A DNA stretch of 17,112 bases, from positions 1 through 17,112 of the forward strand of contig CAYSZB010000051.1 in assembly GCA_964435475.1 (NCBI GenBank), given 5' to 3'. The position numbers and the translations under genes were made by a program. Below are positions 8,298-15,219 of this stretch, piece by piece; within the stretch, counting starts at the first letter, position 1, and every line of letters starts with the position of its first letter. Below the pieces are notes generated by a model. That model was not told where the DNA came from. It made no database searches and worked only from the letters and a program-made list of their open reading frames with translations. The stretch is from CAYSZB01 sp964435475 (lineage in GTDB: Bacteria; Chloroflexota; Anaerolineae; Anaerolineales; Anaerolineaceae).

Positions 8298-9473
8298 ATG
8301 TTCAATAAAAAACTTGTTTCCGATCTGGATGTCAAAGGCAAAAAGGTCCTGGTAAGGGTGGACTTCAACGTGCCGATAAAAGAGGGCAAAGTCAAGGATG
8401 ACACCCGCATCGTGGCTGCCCTGCCGACGATCAATTACCTGGTCGATCACGGTGCTGCCGTTATCCTCTGCTCGCATCTCGGCCGCCCAAAAGACGAACC
8501 CGATCCTGCCTATTCGATGCAACCTGTAGCTGATTACCTGGCAAAACTGGTCACGGTTCCGGTCAAATTTGCCGAGGACTGCATCGGTCCAAAAGCAGAG
8601 GAAGCCGCCAAAGCATTAAAGGCTGGCGAGATCCTGGTGCTGGAGAATACCCGTTTCCACAAGGGTGAAGGCAAGAATGACCCCGAAATGTCACGCCAGT
8701 TGGCCTCCCTGGCGGACCTCTACGTCAATGATGCTTTTGGCTCCGCACACCGTGCTCATGCCTCAACCGCCGGGGTGGCGGATTTCCTGCCTGCGGCCGC
8801 TGGTTTCCTGATGGAAAAAGAGATCCAGTATCTAGGCAATGCTATTGCCGAACCAAAGCGCCCCTTTGTGGCGATCCTGGGTGGGGCAAAGATCAGTGAC
8901 AAGATCGGTGTGATCGAAAATCTCTTAACCAAAGCCGATAATATCCTTATTGGCGGTGGCATGGCTAACACTTTCCTGTCCGCCCAGGGATTTGCGATGG
9001 CTGATTCACTTGTAGAAGCCGAAGCCCTTGAAACCGCTAAGTCATTGCTCGCCAAAGGATCTGAGAAATTGCTCCTGCCTGTGGATGTGGTGATGGCAAA
9101 CGCTTTCGACGCCGAAGCAGAAATGAAAACCCAGGACCTCGCAGATATCCCGGCGGGTTGGCGGGTGCTGGATATCGGCCCAAAGACAGTCAAAGCCTTC
9201 AGCAAAGTGGTCAAGAAGGCTGGTACCGTCGTCTGGAACGGTCCAATGGGTGTTTTTGAGTTTCCCCGGTTTGCCGTAGGTACCTTTGAGGTAGCCAAAG
9301 CTGTGGCGAATAGCGACGCTGTCAGTATCATTGGCGGGGGTGACTCGGTGGCAGCGATCAATCAATCAGGCCTGGATGACAAGATCACTCATATCTCGAC
9401 TGGCGGCGGTGCTTCCCTCGAGATGCTCGAAGGGATCGAACTGCCCGGTTTGAAAGTCCTTAACGAAAAATAA
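8298..9473 (+). CDS. pgk: Phosphoglycerate kinase
   Basis: The enzyme transfers the acyl phosphate of 1,3-bisphosphoglycerate to ADP, the first ATP-yielding step of glycolysis. The N-terminal half has KVLVRVDFNVP, SHLGRPK and LENTRFHKGEGKNDPE, the substrate-binding motifs. The C-terminal nucleotide-binding half has FVAILGGAKISDKIGVIENL, VWNGPMGVFEFPRFAVGT and the glycine-rich SIIGGGDSVAAI with STGGGASLEMLEG. Two in-frame ATGs occur at 8295 and 8298; I chose 8298 because AAGGAG (8286-8291) is six bases before it and only three before 8295. That gives 391 residues, typical of bacterial monofunctional PGK (about 390-400). There is no fused triosephosphate isomerase, and tpiA lies 3.8 kb downstream. 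Confidence 0.97.
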   Translation: MFNKKLVSDLDVKGKKVLVRVDFNVPIKEGKVKDDTRIVAALPTINYLVDHGAAVILCSHLGRPKDEPDPAYSMQPVADYLAKLVTVPVKFAEDCIGPKAEEAAKALKAGEILVLENTRFHKGEGKNDPEMSRQLASLADLYVNDAFGSAHRAHASTAGVADFLPAAAGFLMEKEIQYLGNAIAEPKRPFVAILGGAKISDKIGVIENLLTKADNILIGGGMANTFLSAQGFAMADSLVEAEALETAKSLLAKGSEKLLLPVDVVMANAFDAEAEMKTQDLADIPAGWRVLDIGPKTVKAFSKVVKKAGTVVWNGPMGVFEFPRFAVGTFEVAKAVANSDAVSIIGGGDSVAAINQSGLDDKITHISTGGGASLEMLEGIELPGLKVLNEK

Positions 9474-9492
9474 CCTTTCTTATTAACACTTT

Positions 9493-9529
9493 ACACTGCC
9501 CGATTCTGCTTGAATCGGGCAGTGTTTTT
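9493..9529 (+). terminator. Strong intrinsic terminator after pgk
   Basis: ACACTGCCCGATT (9493-9505) and AATCGGGCAGTGT (9513-9525) form a perfect 13-bp stem with a 7-nt loop, followed by a T-run (five T counting the last stem base). It starts 20 bp after the pgk stop. The loop and 3' arm also contain the -35 of the next promoter. Confidence 0.92.
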
Positions 9530-9538
9530 ATCTATAAT
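9510..9538 (+). promoter_or_regulatory. Promoter of the lipoprotein gene, nested in the pgk terminator
   Basis: TTGAAT (9510-9515), a 17-bp spacer and a perfect TATAAT (9533-9538) form a good sigma-70-type promoter. The predicted transcript has a leader of about 100 nt with a short GTTCCC/GGGAAC hairpin at 9572-9585 and an AAAGGAG site at 9634-9640, six bases before the ATG. Confidence 0.7.
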
Positions 9539-9646
9539 CTAAGTTATAAATAATAACAATACTTACTGGTAGTTCCCCAGGGAACAAAAACAAGTTTCTT
9601 ATCGTCATACTGGTATTGAGTATCAAGTGCAGTAAAGGAGTAAGAA

Positions 9647-11776
9647 ATGTTAAAACCAGTGTTGAAGAAGACAGGAATTTTGACTGGAATTGCCCTGGCC
9701 ATTGTTCTATTGGTCAGTGCATGTAATATTCCAACCGAACAGGTGGCGAACCCGGATGAACTGGTCGAGAAAGCTTTGCAAACCTTGCAATGGCAGTCGA
9801 CACAACAGGCAGTGGGCACCATGGCGGCTCAGTTGACCGAGGTATCACAGGAGGCTGCGGTCACTGAAGAATTGCCCACCCAGACACCCATTATCCAGGT
9901 GGTCACTGCCACACCCATTCCACCTACACAAACTCCATACGTGCAGGTAGTGACCGCAACCCCCAACCCGCCCACACAAACCCCAACCCCCAAACCGATC
10001 CCCTGCAACATCGGCAGCTTTTTCACAGATATGACCATCCCGGATGGGACAGAAGTCAATCCAGGGCAATCGTTTGTAAAGACATGGCGTATCAAGAATG
10101 TGGGTTCATGCACCTGGACGACAGCATACGATCTCGTTTTTTACAGCGGCAGCGGCATGAACGGGCCATCCGTGCTGGCTTTGCCTGCCAGTGTGGCACC
10201 CGGGCAGACGATCGACCTGTCTGTCAACTTGAAAGCGTCCGACACCCCTGGCACATACACCGGGTACTGGATGTTGCGCGATCAAAACGATGCCCTGTTT
10301 GGGGTCGGCAGCGATGGCATGACCAGCATATGGGTGAAGGTCAAGGTCAAAGCAACCACCGGGCTGGTATATGATTTTGCCCAAAAAGCATGTGATGCTG
10401 CCTGGTCAACACCCAATGGCTCACTGGCTTGCCCCGGAAATGAGACTAGCATTACCAACGGCTATGTGGTCAAGAAAACCAATGCAAAACGTGAAGATGG
10501 CGGGGTTGAAAATGACCTCAGCCTGGTGACACGACCGAACAATGCAAATAATGGCTGGATCATTGGTGTCTATCCCGCTTTTACGGTAAAAAATGGCGAC
10601 CAGTTCCGTGCAGCAATCAACTGTGAGTATGACAGCGTCGGCTGTGACATCACATTTGTGCTCAGATACCAGATCGGGAGTGCTGACCAGGTTGAGTTGG
10701 GCAGCTGGCATGAGATCTATGATGGTAAATTCCGTGACGTGGTGGTTGACCTGAGCGCGTTAGCTGGTAAGGATGTCAAGTTCATCCTGATGGTCAAGAA
10801 CAACACGGCAACCAACAACAAGGGCTTGTGGATCATGCCCAGCATCTGGCGCAACTCAGGCATCGTAACACCAACCAGTACGCCCATTACGCCAACCCCC
10901 ACCGCGACTCCTATCCCGGTACCCTGCAACATAGCCAAGTTCGTCAAGGACGTATCCATTCCTGATTGGACAACCCTGGTTGCCGGAGAGCCATTTACCA
11001 AAACCTGGCGGGTACAAAATGTTGGCACCTGTACCTGGACGACTGAATATGACCTGGTGTTTGTGAGCGGCAATTCAATGAGCGCACAAACGGTCATCCC
11101 CCTGACCGCCAATGTGGTTCCCGGACAGACGGTTGACCTGTCTGTTAATATGAAAGCGCCGAGCACACCGGGGGATTACACCGGCTATTGGATGCTGCGC
11201 AACCAGTATGATGCCCGTTTTGGTGTGGGCAAGGATGCCAAGGTCAGCCTGTGGGTCAAGATCAAAGTCGTCTCCAGCAGCATGTTCTATGATTTCGCCG
11301 CCAGGGCATGCGATGCACTATGGAATTCACACCTGGGACCGATACCATGCCCTGGAAATGAAACCAGTATAACAAATGGTTATGTGGTCATAAAAGCAAA
11401 CGCAATCCGTGAAGATGGCGGCACAGAAAACGAATTAAGCCTGGTAACAAGGCCAAATTCCGCAAGCGATGGCAAGATCTCCGGTAAATTCCCAGCCATC
11501 CTTGTCAAAGCAGGGGATGAATTCAAGGCGACCGTCAACTGTGAATATAACAGCCCGGCATGTGATGTTACATTCAAGCTGCTCTATCAAATTGGTGATG
11601 GTGTGGTCCATGAATTGGGCAGTTGGCATGAAATTTATGAAGGTAATTTCAGGAATGTGACGGTTGACCTGAGCCCGCTGGCGGGGCAAAATGTAAAGTT
11701 CATCCTGTTTGTCATGAACAACAGTACCTCAACGGACAACAGGGCGTTGTGGATCGCGCCAGGCATCGTGCGCTAA
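9647..11776 (+). CDS. Lipoprotein with two tandem modules of NBR1-type (FW) Ig-like domain plus an unnamed Cys-containing domain
   Basis: The 709-residue protein has a lipoprotein signal peptide (residues 1-25) ending in LLVSAC, so Cys26 should be lipidated and the protein held outside the membrane. A Thr/Pro/Val linker (77-118) contains a repeated 16-residue unit. Two modules follow, about 307 residues apart. Each begins with an Ig-like domain (about 119-233 and 426-540) with PCNI, TWRxxNVGxCTWTxxYDLVF and TPGxYTGYWMLR, the pattern of the FW domain of NBR1. Each ends with a roughly 160-residue domain (about 241-403 and 547-709) with YDFAxxACDxxW, CPGNETSITNGYVV and ELGSWHEIY, carrying four cysteines that could form disulfides. 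The copies look roughly 60% identical by eye. The second domain is not one I can name; a carbohydrate- or surface-binding role is only a guess. The gene has its own promoter and terminator within a glycolytic cluster. Confidence 0.85.
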   Translation: MLKPVLKKTGILTGIALAIVLLVSACNIPTEQVANPDELVEKALQTLQWQSTQQAVGTMAAQLTEVSQEAAVTEELPTQTPIIQVVTATPIPPTQTPYVQVVTATPNPPTQTPTPKPIPCNIGSFFTDMTIPDGTEVNPGQSFVKTWRIKNVGSCTWTTAYDLVFYSGSGMNGPSVLALPASVAPGQTIDLSVNLKASDTPGTYTGYWMLRDQNDALFGVGSDGMTSIWVKVKVKATTGLVYDFAQKACDAAWSTPNGSLACPGNETSITNGYVVKKTNAKREDGGVENDLSLVTRPNNANNGWIIGVYPAFTVKNGDQFRAAINCEYDSVGCDITFVLRYQIGSADQVELGSWHEIYDGKFRDVVVDLSALAGKDVKFILMVKNNTATNNKGLWIMPSIWRNSGIVTPTSTPITPTPTATPIPVPCNIAKFVKDVSIPDWTTLVAGEPFTKTWRVQNVGTCTWTTEYDLVFVSGNSMSAQTVIPLTANVVPGQTVDLSVNMKAPSTPGDYTGYWMLRNQYDARFGVGKDAKVSLWVKIKVVSSSMFYDFAARACDALWNSHLGPIPCPGNETSITNGYVVIKANAIREDGGTENELSLVTRPNSASDGKISGKFPAILVKAGDEFKATVNCEYNSPACDVTFKLLYQIGDGVVHELGSWHEIYEGNFRNVTVDLSPLAGQNVKFILFVMNNSTSTDNRALWIAPGIVR
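9875..9970 (+). repeat. Tandem 48-bp repeat in the lipoprotein linker
   Basis: Two adjacent 48-bp units (9875-9922, 9923-9970) encode PTQTPxxQVVTATPxP, and a partial third follows. Codon choice differs between units, so selection acts on the peptide. The linker probably holds the Ig-like domains away from the membrane. Confidence 0.75.
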
Positions 11777-11797
11777 ACTAAAAGCATATTTCATATA

Positions 11798-11830
11798 AAA
11801 CTCCTTCCGCTTCCCGGGAGGAGTTTTTTT
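11798..11830 (+). terminator. Intrinsic terminator after the lipoprotein gene
   Basis: AAACTCCTTCC (11798-11808) pairs with GGGAGGAGTTT (11816-11826) over 11 bp with one G-U, with a 7-nt loop and a run of seven T ending at 11830. It lies 21 bp after the stop codon. Confidence 0.9.
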
Positions 11831-11851
11831 GCAGGAGAATTCATTTCAGGC

Positions 11852-11880
11852 TTGAAATCAGCCAGCAAATATGTCATACT
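11852..11880 (+). promoter_or_regulatory. Candidate promoter of the beta-helix protein gene
   Basis: TTGAAA (11852-11857), 17 bp, CATACT (11875-11880). The -10 matches four of six positions. A short palindrome GTTGT-TT-ACAAC (11923-11934) lies immediately before the AGGAGG ribosome site (11935-11940). Confidence 0.5.
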
Positions 11881-11945
11881 GGAAGTTGTAAATTCATGCA
11901 TTCTTCATCGCAGCCCCCAAGAGTTGTTTACAACAGGAGGTTCAT

Positions 11946-13229
11946 ATGAAAACGCAAAAATGGTGGTATTGGCTGATCATTCTTTTTAGTTTGGCAGGTT
12001 TGGCATCCATATCAGTTGGAAAAAGCCAGGTTAACCAACAATCCCGTGTACAGGCCAGTTTCTTCGTCTCACCCGGCGGGTCAGGCAGTGCATGTTCCAT
12101 GGCCACGCCTTGTCCTTTACAGAAAGCCCTTGATAATCTCAATGGTGGTGATATTGTCTACCTTGCCAGCGGCACTTACCAAAAAGCCGACCCGGCAACC
12201 GAGGTGATCCTGGTGGATAAAAGCATCCAGCTATATGGCGGTTGGAATGGTCAAGCCGGGGCTTTGATCGTTGACCCGGATCTTTACATATCGGTCATTG
12301 ATGGGCAGGATGCAAGACGCTGCATTAAGGTGATTGCTGGAGGTGCCGGGTCAAAATTGAGTGGGCTGACCCTTACCAATGGTTTTGCGGATCCTTATGG
12401 CGGTGGCATTTACAGCAGTGCTTCGTCGCTCACCATCACCAGGATCAAATTTCGCGACAACATCTCAGGCAGCATGGGTGGAGGTATTTTCCTGGCAAAT
12501 AATGGCGGAATGACACTCAGCAACAGCATATTTGAGGATAACCAGGCAGTTAATGTCGGTGGAGCAATTGCCATAAGCTCTGGAAGTGCACTTGAAGTCA
12601 GTAAAACTAAATTCACAGGTAATACAGCGCCTAATGGTGGAGCGATCAATATTGATCTCGGCTCAGTAAATATTCGTGAAAATGTTTTTGACCTGAATTT
12701 CGGTTACCAGACCGTGCATGCCAACCTGGGTACAGGATATTTTCTCTTCGTCAACAACATGATCTCAAACAGCAGGCAACCTGGGTCATCCACACCAGCG
12801 ATCGGTTTGAGTTTCTACTATGAAAATACCTCCTATGGCTCAATTTTCTACAATACCTTTGTGGGTCATGCAAGTGCGCTCGCCTGTGATTTCGGTGATC
12901 CAAGTTTTTATGTTATTAACAACATATTCGCCAATAATGGTACCAGTATCGGATGCAGCAGCACCAATCTCACCATAAGCTACAACCTGTTTTATGGAAA
13001 TACTTTAAATCCCTACCCAGGAAACGCAGCTGTGGTTGGTGATCCGAAGTTTGTTGCCCCGGCGAACTCGGATTACCACATCAGTGCGGGGTCGGCAGCG
13101 ATCGATGTTGGGGGTAATCTCCCTGTTCCCATTGATTTTGAGGGAGATCCGCGACCGACCTTTGCCAATTTTGACATCGGGGCGGATGAGTTGTGCCTGC
13201 AGGTATACCTGCCATTTATCATGCGATGA
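11946..13229 (+). CDS. Exported right-handed beta-helix protein with a choice-of-anchor-Q-type C-terminus
   Basis: The 427-residue protein starts with a signal peptide (MKTQKWWYWLIILFSLAGLA and a few more residues). The mature N-terminus has FVSPGGSGSACSMATPCP and GDIVYLASGTY, the usual opening of pectate-lyase-like beta-helix proteins. Glycine turns GGGIYSS, GGGIFLA, GGAIAIS and GGAINID recur at about residues 152, 178, 205 and 231. This 26-residue period fits helix coils and resembles polymorphic outer-membrane-protein repeats. Residues about 363-418 (GDPKFVAPANSDYHISAGSA, AIDVGGN, FEGDPRP, FDIGADE) match the choice-of-anchor-Q region found at the end of many exported beta-helix proteins. 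The chain ends in VYLPFIMR. No catalytic residues are evident, so it may bind or cut polysaccharide or be structural. AGGAGG lies five bases before the ATG. No terminator separates it from tpiA, 71 bp downstream. Confidence 0.83.
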   Translation: MKTQKWWYWLIILFSLAGLASISVGKSQVNQQSRVQASFFVSPGGSGSACSMATPCPLQKALDNLNGGDIVYLASGTYQKADPATEVILVDKSIQLYGGWNGQAGALIVDPDLYISVIDGQDARRCIKVIAGGAGSKLSGLTLTNGFADPYGGGIYSSASSLTITRIKFRDNISGSMGGGIFLANNGGMTLSNSIFEDNQAVNVGGAIAISSGSALEVSKTKFTGNTAPNGGAINIDLGSVNIRENVFDLNFGYQTVHANLGTGYFLFVNNMISNSRQPGSSTPAIGLSFYYENTSYGSIFYNTFVGHASALACDFGDPSFYVINNIFANNGTSIGCSSTNLTISYNLFYGNTLNPYPGNAAVVGDPKFVAPANSDYHISAGSAAIDVGGNLPVPIDFEGDPRPTFANFDIGADELCLQVYLPFIMR

Positions 13230-13263
13230 TAGTCATCAACCGGTAGGAGTGTTTTATTTCGGG

Positions 13264-13293
13264 TAAAATTGGGGAAAATTCATACTTAAGGAG
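13264..13293 (+). promoter_or_regulatory. Possible -10 box and ribosome site of tpiA
   Basis: TAAAAT (13264-13269) could be a -10 hexamer, but no recognisable -35 precedes it at 16-19 bp. tpiA may therefore depend on readthrough from the beta-helix gene. AAGGAG (13288-13293) lies seven bases before the tpiA ATG and fixes the start. Confidence 0.35.
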
Positions 13294-13300
13294 AATTTTT

Positions 13301-14056
13301 ATGAGAAAACCAATGGTTGCAGGGAACTGGAAAATGAACAATACGATCAGTGATACAAAAAAACTCATTGATGCGCTGGTATTGGACATCGGGCAGATCG
13401 CTGATGTGGATGTGGTGGTATGCCCATCTTTCATCTCCCTGGCGGTGGCAAAACGCCAAAGTGAGGGTAGCATGATCCGGGTGGGGGCACAGAACCTTTA
13501 CTGGAAGGATGCCGGGGCATTTACCGGTGAAGTTTCACCCATGATGGTAAGAGATGTCTGCGATTTCGTGATCATCGGGCACTCCGAGCGGCGCACGCTG
13601 TTTGGTGAGACAGATGAGGGTGTCAACCAGAAGGTTAAAGCAGCCCTGGCCGTAGGCCTGGCGCCGATCGTGTGTGTCGGGGAGACGCTTAGTGAGAACC
13701 AGGCCGGATTGACCGGAGAGGTGGTTTCAAGGCAGGTACGCGAAGGCTTGAAGGAACTTACACCCGAACAGGGTGCAGCGCTGGTGATCGCTTATGAACC
13801 CGTTTGGGCGATCGGTACCGGCCTGGCAGCCACACCTGAGGGCGCAAACGAAGTGCACCGTGACGTGATCCGCCCGATTTTGCGCAAGATGTTCGGTGAG
13901 ACGGTGGGCAATGGCATGCGCATCCTCTATGGCGGCTCGGTCACGGCAGCAAACGCAGCGGAGTTGTTTAGCCAGTCGGATATTGACGGCGGACTGGTGG
14001 GTGGAGCGAGTTTGAAGGTGGACGCCTTCACGGCGATCGTCAGGGCAGCGTTGTAG
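13301..14056 (+). CDS. tpiA: Triosephosphate isomerase
   Basis: The enzyme interconverts dihydroxyacetone phosphate and glyceraldehyde 3-phosphate, feeding GAPDH. The 251-residue chain has every catalytic element: Asn9 and Lys11 in AGNWKMN, His94 in IIGHSERR, and Glu166 in IAYEPVWAIGTG. The phosphate-binding loops YGGSV (210-214) and GGLVGGASL (230-238) are also present. Length is standard for a bacterial TIM. It lies on the same strand as gap and pgk but is separated from pgk by two genes for exported proteins, unlike the contiguous gap-pgk-tpi order common elsewhere. An intrinsic terminator follows the stop. Confidence 0.97.
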   Translation: MRKPMVAGNWKMNNTISDTKKLIDALVLDIGQIADVDVVVCPSFISLAVAKRQSEGSMIRVGAQNLYWKDAGAFTGEVSPMMVRDVCDFVIIGHSERRTLFGETDEGVNQKVKAALAVGLAPIVCVGETLSENQAGLTGEVVSRQVREGLKELTPEQGAALVIAYEPVWAIGTGLAATPEGANEVHRDVIRPILRKMFGETVGNGMRILYGGSVTAANAAELFSQSDIDGGLVGGASLKVDAFTAIVRAAL

Positions 14057-14072
14057 ATCCAAAATGAGTAAT

Positions 14073-14103
14073 AAATAGGCTGCTATTCAGGCAGCCTATT
14101 TTT
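14073..14103 (+). terminator. Intrinsic terminator between convergent tpiA and the PfkB kinase
   Basis: AAATAGGCTGC (14073-14083) and GCAGCCTATTT (14091-14101) form a perfect 11-bp stem with a 7-nt loop and a five-T run (14099-14103). On the minus strand the stem is followed by ATTACTC, so it may also weakly terminate the kinase transcript, which ends 27 bp away. Confidence 0.9.
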
Positions 14104-14129
14104 GTATGAAAATTTATGGAGGGTCTCTC

Positions 14130-15098
14130 TCATAGATCTTGCCAGGACAGAGGTATCGCCCCCAGGCGCGTGCACTGACGGGTGCCCGCCCGTACCCCCA
14201 ACCGCACAGCCTCCACAATGCTTAAGCCGCGCAGCAAGCATGCTGCCACCACGGCGATCACCTGGTCCCCGCTGCCGGTCGTGTCCACCAATTGCCCCGC
14301 TGTCAATCCTTCTGCCTGGATATGTTCTGCTCCACCATCAGTGAACAAATAAGCCCCCTGCCCACCGTGCGTGATCAACAGGTTTTGAACGCCACCCTGC
14401 ATTAACCTCGATGCTGCCTTCCCGGCAGTCGCCAGGTCAAAGACCCACACGCCGCATATCTCCTCAACTTCCGCCGCGTTGGGCTTCAGAAAGAAGACCG
14501 GTTGTTCCAGCACACGCCAGTAGTTGCCCATGTCATGGCATCCCCCGGGGTCGACTAAAGCTCTGATCCCCAGCCCGGCTGCCAACTCAAGCGCATGCAC
14601 CACCGTGTCGACAGGCATCTCGCCGCTCATTACCAGTAATCCGTTTTGTTCTGCCAACCTTTCGAACATTGGCGTTGAGCGATCGATGTCTTCCATGCTC
14701 AGGGTCTCATTCCTGCCCATGAAGTACAGTACTCGGTTGGCATCCTGCTTGACCTGCAGCACCAGGGCCATTGTCGGCAGTTCGCCCTTTGCAGGCTCTG
14801 CCAGGATGATGCCATCAGTGAGCACGCCGTAATCATGCAGGCTTTCAACCGGCACCTGCCATAAGCCGCTGGCATCCTTTACGGTCTTCGCCAGCATGGC
14901 AACCTTTCCGACGCCCACCAGCTTGCCGCACATGCGTGCCATGTTGCAGGCTTTACCGCCTGCCCGCAGTTCCAGGTGCTGGCCTACCTCCTGCCCGCCG
15001 GCTTTGGGGATACTTGCCAGACCCATTGCGATCAGGTCAATGTTGACCGCCCCAATGCAGATGATTTTCAGATTTCCAGATTCTTCCATTTTGGCCAC
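14130..15098 (-). CDS. PfkB/ribokinase-family sugar kinase
   Basis: PfkB-family kinases phosphorylate sugars, nucleosides or sugar phosphates with ATP. The 322-residue protein has the N-terminal IGAVNIDLI (Asn19, Asp21), the substrate-side motif AGGKACNMA (46-54), and near the C-terminus DTTGSGD (272-278), which supplies the anion hole and catalytic Asp278. LKPNAAEVEEICG (about residue 205) is the usual mid-domain motif. The overall pattern is closer to ribokinase than to 6-phosphofructokinase, but the substrate cannot be assigned. The longest form starts at GTG 15098; ATG at 15089 is an alternative that keeps every motif. No ribosome site precedes either, and a promoter ends eight bases before the GTG, which suggests a leaderless message. 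The gene is divergent from an oxidoreductase gene, so the two may act on the same sugar or polyol. Confidence 0.88.
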   Translation of the reverse strand: MAKMEESGNLKIICIGAVNIDLIAMGLASIPKAGGQEVGQHLELRAGGKACNMARMCGKLVGVGKVAMLAKTVKDASGLWQVPVESLHDYGVLTDGIILAEPAKGELPTMALVLQVKQDANRVLYFMGRNETLSMEDIDRSTPMFERLAEQNGLLVMSGEMPVDTVVHALELAAGLGIRALVDPGGCHDMGNYWRVLEQPVFFLKPNAAEVEEICGVWVFDLATAGKAASRLMQGGVQNLLITHGGQGAYLFTDGGAEHIQAEGLTAGQLVDTTGSGDQVIAVVAACLLRGLSIVEAVRLGVRAGTRQCTRLGAIPLSWQDL

Positions 15099-15105
15099 TA
15101 CGATA

Positions 15106-15134
15106 ATTTTAGCACGCGCGAACGCTTCTGTCAG
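15106..15134 (-). promoter_or_regulatory. Promoter of the PfkB kinase gene, giving a leaderless transcript
   Basis: On the minus strand CTGACA (15129-15134), a 17-bp spacer and TAAAAT (15106-15111) form a sigma-70-type promoter. The predicted start point, about seven bases after the -10, falls on or beside the GTG at 15098. Confidence 0.6.
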
Positions 15135-15219
15135 TCGAAATGGTCTGCCGCGGGCTTATTGCATTACAATATGGATTGTCAAGAGAGACACAAAGTAAGC
15201 TGATTAACAGGAGAATCCC

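Noticed and set aside
8756..9361. 201-codon open frame on the minus strand inside pgk
   Set aside because: It covers the conserved PGK nucleotide-binding half in antisense, with no start signals or known motifs.
15164..15182. Small dyad ACAAT-ATGG-ATTGT in the kinase/oxidoreductase divergent region as an operator or -10 box
   Set aside because: The stem is only five bases and the TACAAT hexamer has no -35 partner at proper spacing; too weak to call.
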